A stretch of 46,280 nt of DNA from Candidatus Binatota bacterium. Lineage in GTDB: Bacteria > Desulfobacterota > Binatia > UBA1149 > CAITLU01. The notes below the pieces were generated by a model, which saw only the letters and a program-made list of their open reading frames with translations, did no database searches and had not been told where the DNA came from. Of the stretch, positions 35,412-45,000 are shown piece after piece (position 1 is the stretch's first letter; each line of letters opens with the position of its first letter). The position numbers and the translations under genes are program-made. The stretch lies in contig JAJRWY010000035.1 in assembly GCA_024276575.1 (NCBI GenBank), positions 1 to 46,280 of the forward strand. Reading direction: 5' to 3'.

Positions 35412-36977
35412 CTACTCCAGAGTCACTTGCGGTTTTTTTGGCGGATAGCGCATCAGCGTTGCTTTGTGCCGGGCCATCTCTCCCTGAAGAATCGGTGCCA
35501 ACCAGAGCTTTCTTATGGTAACGGCTTGTCGCTCTTTAGGGTCGACGTAGAGGTTGTAGAAGATCGACTTCGCCGCTTGCTGTATGGTGGCGTTTTGCAT
35601 GCTCCCCATCGCCTCGTACTGGCCGTTTCCTACTTCCACGATATAGCGGTGGGCTTTGTACTCATTCCAGCGTACGGCGGCGAGTTTGTCGTTGAGATAA
35701 TAGAATATGGATCTGCGGTTCGATATACCGTCGCCGGCAAGCAGGAACGAGGTTTGGTCCACACCGTCTATATATCGATCGGCCGGGATCGCATCTCGCA
35801 CACCGGCCAGTGCCAGCGAGGTGTTGAACATGTCGGCCAAATCAAACAGACCATCCGATTCACGGCCGGCTTTAATGACGCCCGGCCAAGAAAAGATGCC
35901 AGGTACCCGCACCCCCCCTTCCCAGGTGGAGCCTTTACCACCCCGGAACGGTGTATAGCCGGTGTCGGGATACATGTCCTCCTCCGGACCGTTGTCCGAG
36001 GTGAAGAAGACCAGCGTGTTTTCGGCCAAGCCGTTGTCGTGCAGTGCCTTGACGATGCGTCCGACAATGTCGTCGACTTCGACGACTCCGTCCTTGTAGG
36101 GATACTTCCCGGGAGACTTCCCGTGATAACCCTTGGCCGGATAGTTATCGAAGTGAACCTTCGAAAACGCGTGAATCAAGTAGAAGGGCTGCTTGTCCTT
36201 GGCCATTCTCTGGAGGAATTCGACCGTGTAGTCGGCAAACTGCTGGTCGACATTGGCTAGGACCGGAATGGTAATCTCCTCTAGTTGTTCTAGTTTACCG
36301 CCACGTTTGGCCTTGACCAGGTGTTTACTATAGGGCGCGGCTTTGATCATCGCGGTGCGTTCGGGGCTGTATACGACTTCTGGGTTGAAGTAAGGGTCGC
36401 GCCACTCGGTGTAGATGTCGCACACTCCGAGAAAGCCGAAGTATTCGTCGTAGCCCACGTTTTGCGGTTGCTGGGCTTCGCTTTCTCCTAGGTGCCACTT
36501 GCCGACAAGGGCCGTGTGGTAACCGGCCTTGTGAAGAAGCTCTGCAGCCGTGATCTCGCCAACCAGCCCGCCCTTCTCACTGTACATTGGGGGGCGGTAG
36601 ATTCCGTGTCTGATCGGCAGGCGACCGGTCATCAAAGTGGCACGAGTAGGTGAACAGGTCGGTTGGGCATAGGCTGATGTCAGCATCAAGCCGCCTTCGG
36701 CTAGGCTGTCGATGTTGGGCGTCGGTGCACCCGACATGACGCCGCCACCGTAGATACCGGGATCACCCCAGCCGAGATCGTCGACGAGCATGATGAGGAT
36801 GTTCGGCGTCTTCCCGAACTTCGTTTCCAGTGCTTCGAGTTTGGCGCGGGCCTGCGCCTGCTGATCCGGGTGTTGAAGCGCTGGTTCAGTTTCGGCGGTC
36901 GCCGGTGGGGCCGACCAGGAGACAGACAAAATCGCCGCTGCAAGTGCCGCAAGGAAAGTCGTGGGTCGCCACATCAT
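35412..36977 (-). CDS. arylsulfatase (Cys-type) with signal peptide
   Basis: PNILIMLVDDLGWGDPGIYGGG; CSPTRATLMTGR (C-x-P-x-R sulfatase motif); FFTSDNGPE. Confidence 0.93.
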   Translation of the reverse strand: MMWRPTTFLAALAAAILSVSWSAPPATAETEPALQHPDQQAQARAKLEALETKFGKTPNILIMLVDDLGWGDPGIYGGGVMSGAPTPNIDSLAEGGLMLTSAYAQPTCSPTRATLMTGRLPIRHGIYRPPMYSEKGGLVGEITAAELLHKAGYHTALVGKWHLGESEAQQPQNVGYDEYFGFLGVCDIYTEWRDPYFNPEVVYSPERTAMIKAAPYSKHLVKAKRGGKLEQLEEITIPVLANVDQQFADYTVEFLQRMAKDKQPFYLIHAFSKVHFDNYPAKGYHGKSPGKYPYKDGVVEVDDIVGRIVKALHDNGLAENTLVFFTSDNGPEEDMYPDTGYTPFRGGKGSTWEGGVRVPGIFSWPGVIKAGRESDGLFDLADMFNTSLALAGVRDAIPADRYIDGVDQTSFLLAGDGISNRRSIFYYLNDKLAAVRWNEYKAHRYIVEVGNGQYEAMGSMQNATIQQAAKSIFYNLYVDPKERQAVTIRKLWLAPILQGEMARHKATLMRYPPKKPQVTLE

Positions 36978-37331
36978 AGATTCTCCGTTCTTATGCCTCT
37001 ACGCAACGGTAGATAAGTGCCTTCCGCCGTACGCCTAGATCTACGGGTCCGCCGTTTCGACCATCCTCTCATCAGTGGAGTCATACGTCGCTGTTTCTTT
37101 CGATGCCGGCGGAACCTCGATTTGTTGTCTTATAGGATGCCGCCCGGCCTGAGGCCACAGGATTCTGGCCGGCAGTATTGAGGAAAGCCCGTAGCAAAAC
37201 TTTCACTAATTCGGCGGGCCGGGATTCTGCGCGACAAAACCCCGGCGCGCCAGTTCTCCGCTACGGTGTGCCGGCAACGTTGCGCCTGCTAGGAATATTT
37301 ACGATTCTCCACCACCGCTACGGTGTAGCAT

Positions 37332-37355
37332 CGCACCACATCGCAAATTGGTGCG
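37332..37355 (-). terminator. possible hairpin downstream of histidine kinase gene
   Basis: CGCACCA...TGGTGCG 7-bp stem, 10 nt beyond the stop of the minus-strand gene. Confidence 0.35.
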
Positions 37356-37364
37356 CCGGAATGT

Positions 37365-38954
37365 CTACCGCGCAGACTCCTGCTTACGCCCTAAGGTGAA
37401 AAAGAATGTTGCCCCTTGGCCAGGGCGGCTTTCGGCCCAGATACGGCCGCCGTGACGCGATACGATACGTTGCGCGCTGGCCAAGCCGACACCAGCACCC
37501 GGATAGCGGCGGTTGTTGTGGAGGCGCTCGAACGGTTTGAAGAGTTTCGTCTTGTAAGCCATGTCGAATCCGACTCCGTTGTCCTTGACGAAGTAGACCG
37601 CTGTTTCACCGCTACCGTCGAAGCCCACTTCGATGTTGGGGCTTGCGCAGTCCGCACTGAACTTCCAGGCGTTACCGATCAGGTTCTCGAGCAGGCTCTG
37701 CAGTAGTGCGGGGTCGCCGAAAGCGGTCATTCCCGCCGCGATGCGGACCTGGTGCCGGGTGGCCGCGGAACTCTGTTGCAAGGCCGACACGATGAGTTCA
37801 CAAACTTCGCTGAGATCCACGACCTCATGATTCAGTTCCCGGCGGCTCAGACGAGACAATGACAGCAAATCGTCGATCAAGCGGCCCATGTGTTCGCTCG
37901 ACTCCCGAACCGTCGCCATGTGTTCCACGGATTCGGGGCTCAGCGTGGAGTCCGGGTCTTCGAGCACCAGTTGGCTGAAGCCGTCGATGCTTCGCAACGG
38001 GCCGCGCAGGTCATGGGACACCGAGTAGCAGAAGGCTTCCATCTCCGCGTTGGCGGCCTCTAGCTCCGCGGTGCGTTCCTGCACTTTCTTTTCGAGTTGC
38101 GAGTGGAGGGCGGTTATTTCCTCCGTCACCGCTTTCATCTGGGTTACGTCGGTCAGCGTACCCAGGAAGCCGCGGATATGCCCATCCGCGCTTCGCTCGG
38201 GTATGCAGCGGTCCAACACCCAGACCACGCGGCCGTCTTCGTGGAGAAAACGATACTCGATTTCCAAGAAACGGGGGCTCTCTTTACTGCCGGGGGAGGG
38301 AAAAGCCTGCCGGTCGCTGCGCAAAAACATCCGGCCGAGACTGAGGAGTTGCTCACGGTCGTCCGGATGGATCGCATCCAGGTTCTTTTGTCCCGGCAGC
38401 AGGGGTTGTTCGACCCCGCTGAGTTCGAACCATCGTGCGTTACAGAATAGCAGCACGCCGTCGACGTCGCAGCGATAGATACCCACAGGGGCGATTCTCG
38501 CCAGGGTGCGGAAACGGGTCTCTAACTCTTTTAGCTCTTCGTTCAGGCGCTGGCGTTCAGCCATGTCCAGCACTACCCCGAGATAGCCGATGACCTCGCC
38601 CTTGGAGTTTTTCTCCGGAACATTATTGACGTGGACGCGGATGCTCTCACCGTCGTAACGGAGCATGCTGTACTCCGCCACAATGGAGGCGTCGCCGCCG
38701 CCGGCTGCACGCGCCATCGCACGTGCGACGCGTTGGCGTTCCTGCTCGTGGACCGTCTGCAACCAACCTGTGTTTCTGGCTTGTTCCAGGGTCAGCCCGG
38801 TGAATTCGAGCAGGCCTTCGCTCGCCCAGGTCACGTTCCAGTCGGGTTCGGCGCGAAACACGCCGATCATCGAGTCCAACAGGCTTTTCTCGTAACGCAG
38901 TTGGGCGCTGGATTGAACGGACGCCGACGATGGAGCTTTCTTTTCCGTAGTCAT
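37365..38954 (-). CDS. PAS-domain sensor histidine kinase
   Basis: Two PAS/PAC regions; FCYSVSHDLRGPLRSIDGFSQLVLED H-box; NLIGNAWKFS N-box; DNGVGFDM; GAGVGLASAQRIVSRHGG. Confidence 0.93.
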   Translation of the reverse strand: MTTEKKAPSSASVQSSAQLRYEKSLLDSMIGVFRAEPDWNVTWASEGLLEFTGLTLEQARNTGWLQTVHEQERQRVARAMARAAGGGDASIVAEYSMLRYDGESIRVHVNNVPEKNSKGEVIGYLGVVLDMAERQRLNEELKELETRFRTLARIAPVGIYRCDVDGVLLFCNARWFELSGVEQPLLPGQKNLDAIHPDDREQLLSLGRMFLRSDRQAFPSPGSKESPRFLEIEYRFLHEDGRVVWVLDRCIPERSADGHIRGFLGTLTDVTQMKAVTEEITALHSQLEKKVQERTAELEAANAEMEAFCYSVSHDLRGPLRSIDGFSQLVLEDPDSTLSPESVEHMATVRESSEHMGRLIDDLLSLSRLSRRELNHEVVDLSEVCELIVSALQQSSAATRHQVRIAAGMTAFGDPALLQSLLENLIGNAWKFSADCASPNIEVGFDGSGETAVYFVKDNGVGFDMAYKTKLFKPFERLHNNRRYPGAGVGLASAQRIVSRHGGRIWAESRPGQGATFFFTLGRKQESAR

Positions 38955-39057
38955 GACCCGGGCTACTTAGAGCATTGGCACCGCTCGGCGGTCAAGGCTG
39001 GAGCAGGCGAACTCGTCGTGGAACGCCTTCATGCGCAATACCGATTAGCCTGCATTA

Positions 39058-39190
39058 ATGGCCGTGGGCATTTCCCACACAATCCACCAGCTCCTGGTGA
39101 AAACGGCGCTGTTCCTGTTTGCCGGTGTAGTGGAGAAATCCCGCGACACCGCCAACTTACGCCGCTTCGGTGGCGTCATCGAGTCCGCAG
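39058..39190 (+). pseudogene. inverted, decayed fragment of mrpD-like gene
   Basis: GISHTIHQLLVKTALFLFAGVVEKSRDTANLRRFGGVIE vs intact MrpD GIFYIIHHILVKTALFLIAGAVEKSRGTTNLRRLGGVIE; ~100/117 nt identical by hand alignment to reverse complement of the mrpD region near 40817-40935. Confidence 0.9.
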
Positions 39191-39200
39191 CTTCGACAGA

Positions 39201-39297
39201 CCTCGTCGTGAGAGTTGCAAGTACCCATGAGAGCGGCTCGAGCGCAGCGGGCGAACCTACACGGGCCGGGATTGCGGGCGATTGGGGCTCGTAGCCG
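39201..39297 (+). repeat. copy of dispersed intergenic repeat family, copy B (adjoining the mrpD fragment)
   Basis: CCTCGTCGTGAGAGTTGCAAG...ACGGGCCGGGATTGCGGGCGATTGGGGCTCGTAGCC matches 46163-46280 and the reverse complement of 11981-12022. Confidence 0.8.
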
Positions 39298-39318
39298 GAT
39301 GTTCCCAAAGAATGCCGG

Positions 39319-39699
39319 TTAGTCGGTGTCATGATCCACCGACCCGTGCTCCCCGGCACGCTTCATCTCGTCCAGAATCGACATTTCGGTCATCGGGATG
39401 CCGTTGAGATAAGCGCTGCGAGCGATCATGTGTGCACCGACCGGATTGGTAAGAACCACGAAAAGCATTACCAGAAGCTCAGCTCCCGGAGACCCGAAAA
39501 CCGCGATCGATGCGCTGAGAACCCCGGCCATGCCCAAGGTGGTGGCCTTGGTCACCGCATGTGCCCGGCTGTAGATATCCGGCATCCGCGCGAGTCCGAG
39601 TGCGGCGATGGCGATGAAGAAAGTCCCGGTCAAAAGGGCCAGGCAAGCGATGATCTCAATCAATGGGCCGCCCCTGTAGGATATATTTGGCAACCGCAA
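39319..39699 (-). CDS. mrpG: Na+/H+ antiporter subunit G
   Basis: IEIIACLALLTGTFFIAIAALGLARMPDIYSRAHAVTKATTLG...VLTNPVGAHMIARSAY. Confidence 0.92.
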   Translation of the reverse strand: MRLPNISYRGGPLIEIIACLALLTGTFFIAIAALGLARMPDIYSRAHAVTKATTLGMAGVLSASIAVFGSPGAELLVMLFVVLTNPVGAHMIARSAYLNGIPMTEMSILDEMKRAGEHGSVDHDTD

Positions 39700-39925
39700 C
39701 GGTGCCGAAAAAGCCTAGTATAGCCATGGCCATGACTGCATCGAAATAGTCACGCGTGTGCAGTACGATACTACTGACCACTACGATCGCCATGATTCCG
39801 GTGGTAAGAGCATCGGCGGCGACCACGCGGTCGGCGATGCTGGGGCCGCGCACGATGCGATAGAGAGCCGGGATCAACGACAGTGCAATGACCAGCAGGC
39901 AGAAATGGGCCACGGTTGTTATCAT
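39656..39925 (-). CDS. mrpF: Na+/H+ antiporter subunit F
   Basis: RIVRGPSIADRVVAADALTTGIMAIVVVSSI...AMAILGFFGTVAVAKYI. Confidence 0.93.
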   Translation of the reverse strand: MITTVAHFCLLVIALSLIPALYRIVRGPSIADRVVAADALTTGIMAIVVVSSIVLHTRDYFDAVMAMAILGFFGTVAVAKYILQGRPID

Positions 39926-40329
39926 CGTTCCAACTCCAGCAGCGATGTTTCAAAAGCGGAGCGTATGCCTTCTGCAACTTCCGCCGCATCCGAGATATTG
40001 AGGGTGTGAATGAAAAGAGTAGACCGGTCCTCGGAGATATCCAGAGTCAGCGTTCCGGGCGTAAGCGTGATTAGATTCGCCAGCGTCGCCAAGGCGAGGT
40101 CGTTGGTCAGTTCGGTCTTATAGGCGATTATGCCAGGACGGATCGCAAGCCGGGGCATCAACACGATACGCATGACCGCAAAGTTCGATAGCAGCAACTC
40201 CCAGGCAAAACTCAGGGTGAGGCGTAGTGCGTGATAAAGCTTCAGAAGCACGGTTCGAACTCCTTCGCGGAGAGGTTCTGTCCGGCCTTGCATAGCCTCG
40301 AGAAGAACAGCGGGAAGCGATGGACCCAA
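39922..40329 (-). CDS. mrpE: Na+/H+ antiporter subunit E (apparently N-terminally short)
   Basis: SFAWELLLSNFAVMRIVLMPRLAIRPGIIAYKTELTNDLALATLANLITLTPGTLTLDISEDRSTLFIH; TTG start in track; usual N-terminal TM segment not evident. Confidence 0.85.
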   Translation of the reverse strand: MGPSLPAVLLEAMQGRTEPLREGVRTVLLKLYHALRLTLSFAWELLLSNFAVMRIVLMPRLAIRPGIIAYKTELTNDLALATLANLITLTPGTLTLDISEDRSTLFIHTLNISDAAEVAEGIRSAFETSLLELER

Positions 40330-40424
40330 TGCTTGATCGCCGTCGCGTCTGGAATGGGGCAGCGGCTAGGCTTGGGCCGGGCTTGGAAGCAGTGAGCCTC
40401 GGTTTTGTAGATAAGCGCTTCCAC

Positions 40425-41903
40425 TCAGGGTTCTCCGAGAACAGCGGCGACATACAATTGCGGATTCAAGATCTGCTCGGCTGCAGTCTCTGCATAGGGC
40501 ATTACCACACTCGCGCCCAGTCCCATCGCGACACCCAACAATACCAAGACCGCGATCGAGAGCAGGCGCGCCCGGTTGCCTCCTTCCTCGATGCGCGGCA
40601 GGCCCTCTTCACGCCAGAACACGTAACGAAATATCTTCATCATCGAAAATAAGGTCAGGAAGCTAACCAGCAGGCTCACGGCGACGATGCCGTAGGAGCC
40701 TTGCTGCAAGCCGGCTTGGATCAAGAGCAACTTTGCGATGAATCCGCTCAGCGGCGGAACGCCGGCAAGACCGAGTCCGGCTACCATGAAAAGGCCTGCC
40801 AGCAGGGCTTCGGTCTCGATGACGCCGCCAAGGCGGCGCAAGTTAGTGGTGCCGCGGGATTTCTCCACTGCGCCCGCAATCAGGAACAGCGCCGTTTTCA
40901 CCAGGATATGGTGGATTATGTAGAAGATGCCCCCGGCCAGGGCGACCTGGCTGAACAGTCCGAGCCCCATGATCATATAGCCGATCTGGCTGACGATGTG
41001 GTAGGAGAGTACGCGCTTCATGTCCCACTGCGACAAGGCTCCGATCACGCCGAAGAACATGGTGGCACCGGCTACGAAGACCAACAGCGGCAAGACGAAA
41101 GGTAGATCGGCGAAAAGCAGGCTGACCACCCTGAACAGGGCGTAGACTCCGACCTTGGTCAGCAATCCTCCAAAAAGTCCGCTTATGACCGTAGGCGGAG
41201 CGAAATACGCCCGCGGCAGCCACATGTAGAGCGGAAACAACGCCGCTTTGATCGAAAAGACCAGCATGAAGATGACCGCAACCACTGCTTTGAGGGCGGG
41301 GTCCGGCACTTCCGCCATGCGCACGCTCAACTGCGCGAAATTCAAAGTCCCGGTGAGGCTATAGATGATGGCCACGCCGATCAGAAAAAGGCACGAAGAC
41401 AGTGCGTTGACTACCAGGTACTTGAACGTTTCTTGAAGCTGGTAAGCGCCGCCGCCTAGTGACATCAAGGCGTAAGAGCTTATCAGGAGGACCTCGAACC
41501 ACACGAAGAGGTTGAACAGGTCTCCGGTCAGGAAAGAGCCGTTGACGCCGACCAGTAGGAACTGAAAAAGCGGATAGAAGAACATCCGCTCGCGCGGTTC
41601 GTCCAGAGAGAAACATGCAAAGAGCAGGGTGGCGGTGGAAACCACCATGGTGACCATCACCATCAAGGCTCCGAGCATGTCCACGGTGAATACGATTCCA
41701 AACGGGGCCGGCCAGTTGCCGAACTGCAAGACTTGGATGCCCTGGTCGCGAACGGTGAGCAACAGCTTTGCCGCGGCGGCGAAGGTGACGAGGTTGGCTG
41801 CCATTGCCACGGTGCGTGAAAGCGCGGGCCGGTCTCGCAAGAAAAGCAGGACCACCGCGGATGCCAGCGGGAGTGCTACCGGCAGGATCGGGAGGTTACT
41901 CAT
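40425..41903 (-). CDS. mrpD: Na+/H+ antiporter subunit D
   Basis: 14-TM NuoN/MrpD-like protein; HHILVKTALFLIAGAVEKSRGTTNLRRLGG. Confidence 0.93.
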   Translation of the reverse strand: MSNLPILPVALPLASAVVLLFLRDRPALSRTVAMAANLVTFAAAAKLLLTVRDQGIQVLQFGNWPAPFGIVFTVDMLGALMVMVTMVVSTATLLFACFSLDEPRERMFFYPLFQFLLVGVNGSFLTGDLFNLFVWFEVLLISSYALMSLGGGAYQLQETFKYLVVNALSSCLFLIGVAIIYSLTGTLNFAQLSVRMAEVPDPALKAVVAVIFMLVFSIKAALFPLYMWLPRAYFAPPTVISGLFGGLLTKVGVYALFRVVSLLFADLPFVLPLLVFVAGATMFFGVIGALSQWDMKRVLSYHIVSQIGYMIMGLGLFSQVALAGGIFYIIHHILVKTALFLIAGAVEKSRGTTNLRRLGGVIETEALLAGLFMVAGLGLAGVPPLSGFIAKLLLIQAGLQQGSYGIVAVSLLVSFLTLFSMMKIFRYVFWREEGLPRIEEGGNRARLLSIAVLVLLGVAMGLGASVVMPYAETAAEQILNPQLYVAAVLGEP

Positions 41904-42249
41904 CCGCGAGTCTCCCGTGCAGTTCCCCCAAATCTTCGGAGCCCTGGCTCTGGTAGGTGCGGTAAGCGAGTGTGAGCAGCAGCGCCGTAACGCCGAAGCC
42001 GATGACGATGGCGGTCAGGATCAGAGCCTGGGGTAGAGGATCGACGATTGCCGTTTCCCCGTGGCCGGCGGCCGCTAGTATAGGAGCCCCACCCGGAGTC
42101 AGGCCGCTCGTGGACAGGAGCAGGAGATTGGTTCCGTTGGAGAGCAACCCGATGCCGATTACTACCCGGAGTAAAGTGCGATCGAGCATCAGGTAGAGCC
42201 CCCCGCTCAAGAACGCGGCGCTAACGGCCAGTACCAGCAGTTCCATCAC
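41896..42249 (-). CDS. mrpC: Na+/H+ antiporter subunit C (NuoK-like)
   Basis: GLYLMLDRTLLRVVIGIGLLSNGTNLLLL...DPLPQALILTAIVIGFGVTALLL. Confidence 0.93.
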   Translation of the reverse strand: MMELLVLAVSAAFLSGGLYLMLDRTLLRVVIGIGLLSNGTNLLLLSTSGLTPGGAPILAAAGHGETAIVDPLPQALILTAIVIGFGVTALLLTLAYRTYQSQGSEDLGELHGRLADE

Positions 42250-42659
42250 TACTGCCCCGTCATCGCCCGGATTACCGTTACGACGTTCCCCACCACGACC
42301 ATGTAAACTCCGAGGTCGAAGAGCGAGGCGCTGGCCAGTTCCACCTTGCCGAGCAAGGGGACGTCAACGAAGCCGAAAGTGTGAGTGAAAAAGGGATATC
42401 CGAGAAAAACCGGAACCGCCGCAGTCGTCAGGGCGACGCACAATCCGAATCCGATCAAGTTTACGAAAAAGCGATCCGGACCGTCGCCCGGTGAACGCTT
42501 GGAAGCGATATAGGAAAGCACGATAGCCGCGGCAGTGAGCAATCCAGCGATGAAACCGCCGCCCGGAGAGTTGTGCCCCTTGAGAAACAGAAATGCCGCG
42601 AACAGGAGCAACAAGGGATAAGTGTAGCGGACCGCGACCGCCAGTATCAGCGAATACAC
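42249..42659 (-). CDS. mrpB: Na+/H+ antiporter subunit B
   Basis: [44 protein letters not shown]. Confidence 0.93.
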   Translation of the reverse strand: MYSLILAVAVRYTYPLLLLFAAFLFLKGHNSPGGGFIAGLLTAAAIVLSYIASKRSPGDGPDRFFVNLIGFGLCVALTTAAVPVFLGYPFFTHTFGFVDVPLLGKVELASASLFDLGVYMVVVGNVVTVIRAMTGQ

Positions 42660-42662
42660 CGG

Positions 42663-44987
42663 TCAGCTCCTTTGCGGCGCCATCTTGATGGCCGCGTAAC
42701 AGGCCAGCGCCGCGATGCCGAGCACGCTGATCTCGCCAAGGGTGTCGAGGCCCCTGAAGTCCACGAGTATTACGTTGACGATGTTGTGCCACCCGGCCAG
42801 TTTAGCGCTGTTTTCGATAAAGAATTCGGCAATCGAGGTCGCAGTACGATGGCCTCTAGCGAGAGCGACCAGATAGCAGGCACCGCAACCGGCAGTAATG
42901 CTCAGGGCAAGATGCCCTGGGCGCAGTGGCCGTGTTTCGGGAGGGCGCCAAGAGGGCAGGAAGACGAACACCGCGAGGAACAGGGCCACGGAGATGGTCT
43001 CGACCATAATCTGCGTCAGCGCCAAGTCGGGTGCCCCCAGCAGTGCGAACATCAACGCCAGTGTGTAGCCGCTGGCTCCCAGTGAAAGTATGGCAGCGAG
43101 CCGGGTTTTGGCGATACAGGTGCCGATCACCGCGGCGATAGCCGTCAGTGCGACTGCCACTTCGAATACCAGCGGGCTGCGGGCGGGCCAGGCTTGCAAC
43201 TGCGGCACGGGGAAGCATAGAAATACCGCGCTTATCGCCGCTACGCCGACGCACAGGATGATGGTGTTGTAACGCCATACCAAGCCGCTCATGTAGGAGA
43301 CCGTTACTGCCTTGGACCAAGACTCGAGTTTTTCGAGCTTGAAATCGTAGATGCGGTCGGTAACGAGTAAGGGGTTGTCGGGAGTCCGCGTTTGCCACCA
43401 GCGGCTATAGAGGATGTAGCCGCTGCCCAAGGCTACGGCACTGGCTGCCAGGGTTGGAGAGAAGCCGTGCCATAGCGACAGATGGAGATGCAGTGACGAT
43501 CCCGGCACCGCGGCTTCGACTGCTCCGGCAACCAACGCTCCGGCCAGCGACTGGGGGAAAAGGCCGAAGAGTAGCGCGACCGTGATCAGCAGCCCGGGGC
43601 CCCAGAGTAACGAAAAATGAGGGTCGTGTGGTGCTTCCGCCCCGCTCGTAGCGGTAGCGGAAGCACCCTCGGTCTTGCGGCCGCGGCCCACGCCGAAGGC
43701 CAGTGCAAAACAGTAGGCCGCCGTCAATACAGCCCCGGCGACTGAGAGCATGGCCAGCAGGGGGCCGAGATGCAAAGCTTGCTCGAGGAACATCTCCTTG
43801 GATATGAAACCCCCGAGCGGTGGCATCCCCGCCATCGACAAGGCTCCGAGCGCGAGCAGTAGGTGGGTTTTCGGCATCTGCTTGCGAAGCGGGCCCAGCT
43901 CGCAAACATCACGTGTATGAGCCTCGTGTTCTATCACTCCCACCAGCAAGAACAGCGCGCCCTTGAACGCGGCGTGATTGAGCAGGTGGAAGAGTCCGGC
44001 TGCCGCCGCTTCCGGGCGGGCCGCTGCCAGCATCGACATGATGAGGCCGAGTTGGCTGACCGTGGAGAAAGCCAGCAAACCCTTGAGGTCGGACTGGCGG
44101 AGGGCCAGGTAGCTGCACCAGACCATGGTTGCTATGCCGATTACGGTCAGTAGGGGAGTCCACAAGGGAAGCGGCGACATGATCGGTCCAAGTCTGGCCA
44201 CCAAGTACAGGCCCGCCTTGACCATGGTTGCGGCGTGAAGGTAGGCGCTGACCGGAGTAGGTGCCTCCATGGCGGTGGGGAGCCATAAGTGGAACGGGAA
44301 CTGAGCAGACTTGGTTATAGCGCCGGCTATCACCAGCAGCACCGCGGGCAGGGCCCAGGGGCTGGCCGCCAACAAATCGCCCCTGCCGAGCAGCTCGGGG
44401 ATTTCGAAGGTGCCGCAGACCAGTCCGATCATTATGAAGCCGAGCAGCATGGCCAGCCCACCGGTGGCGGTGATCACCAATGCCTTGAGTGCGCCATAAC
44501 GCGATCGTTCCTTGTGGTGCCAGAAACCGATCAGGAGGAATGAGGAAATACTGGTTAATTCCCAGAACACGAACAGAGCCAATAGATTCGAGGAGAAGAC
44601 GACGCCCAGCATCGCCCCCATGAACAGCAGCAGGTAGCAGAAAAAGCGCCGGCGTTGCTCGTGCGGTTCCAGGTAAGCAGCGGCGAAAGTGAAGACCACG
44701 ACACCGACTGCGCTGATGACCAGAGCGAAAAGCAAGGATAACCCGTCTGCGAGCAGCGAGAGACTCAGATCCAGGGCGGGGGCCCAGGGCAGGTACAGGG
44801 TGGGCGGTTGTTCTATACCGCCCAGCGCAGCGCTGGCGACGGCGAGGAAAGATGCGCCGGCAAATAGCGAAGCCACCCAGCCGGCACGGGCGCTACGGGG
44901 GGCTGAGAACAAGTTCAGCAGTATGGCTCCCGCAAACGGGAGCAGAAGTGCTATCAACACCGCGCCCATCGTCAATCCCCTTCCCAC
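42663..44987 (-). CDS. mrpA: Na+/H+ antiporter subunit A
   Basis: 774-aa NuoL-like protein with SAQFPFHLWLPTAMEAPTPVSAYLHAATMVKAGLYLVARL and C-terminal MbhD/E-like domain. Confidence 0.93.
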   Translation of the reverse strand: MGRGLTMGAVLIALLLPFAGAILLNLFSAPRSARAGWVASLFAGASFLAVASAALGGIEQPPTLYLPWAPALDLSLSLLADGLSLLFALVISAVGVVVFTFAAAYLEPHEQRRRFFCYLLLFMGAMLGVVFSSNLLALFVFWELTSISSFLLIGFWHHKERSRYGALKALVITATGGLAMLLGFIMIGLVCGTFEIPELLGRGDLLAASPWALPAVLLVIAGAITKSAQFPFHLWLPTAMEAPTPVSAYLHAATMVKAGLYLVARLGPIMSPLPLWTPLLTVIGIATMVWCSYLALRQSDLKGLLAFSTVSQLGLIMSMLAAARPEAAAAGLFHLLNHAAFKGALFLLVGVIEHEAHTRDVCELGPLRKQMPKTHLLLALGALSMAGMPPLGGFISKEMFLEQALHLGPLLAMLSVAGAVLTAAYCFALAFGVGRGRKTEGASATATSGAEAPHDPHFSLLWGPGLLITVALLFGLFPQSLAGALVAGAVEAAVPGSSLHLHLSLWHGFSPTLAASAVALGSGYILYSRWWQTRTPDNPLLVTDRIYDFKLEKLESWSKAVTVSYMSGLVWRYNTIILCVGVAAISAVFLCFPVPQLQAWPARSPLVFEVAVALTAIAAVIGTCIAKTRLAAILSLGASGYTLALMFALLGAPDLALTQIMVETISVALFLAVFVFLPSWRPPETRPLRPGHLALSITAGCGACYLVALARGHRTATSIAEFFIENSAKLAGWHNIVNVILVDFRGLDTLGEISVLGIAALACYAAIKMAPQRS

Positions 44988-45000
44988 GGCGGACGCGGGT

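Noticed and set aside
37210-37235. CGGGCCGGGATTCTGCG resembling the repeat core CGGGCCGGGATTGCGGG
   Set aside because: Match too short and without the flanking modules to call another copy.
37254-37330. Direct repeats TTCTCC(..)CCGCTACGGTGT in the sulfatase/histidine-kinase intergenic region
   Set aside because: Short and imperfect; could be chance in a 390-bp intergenic region; no clear element boundary.
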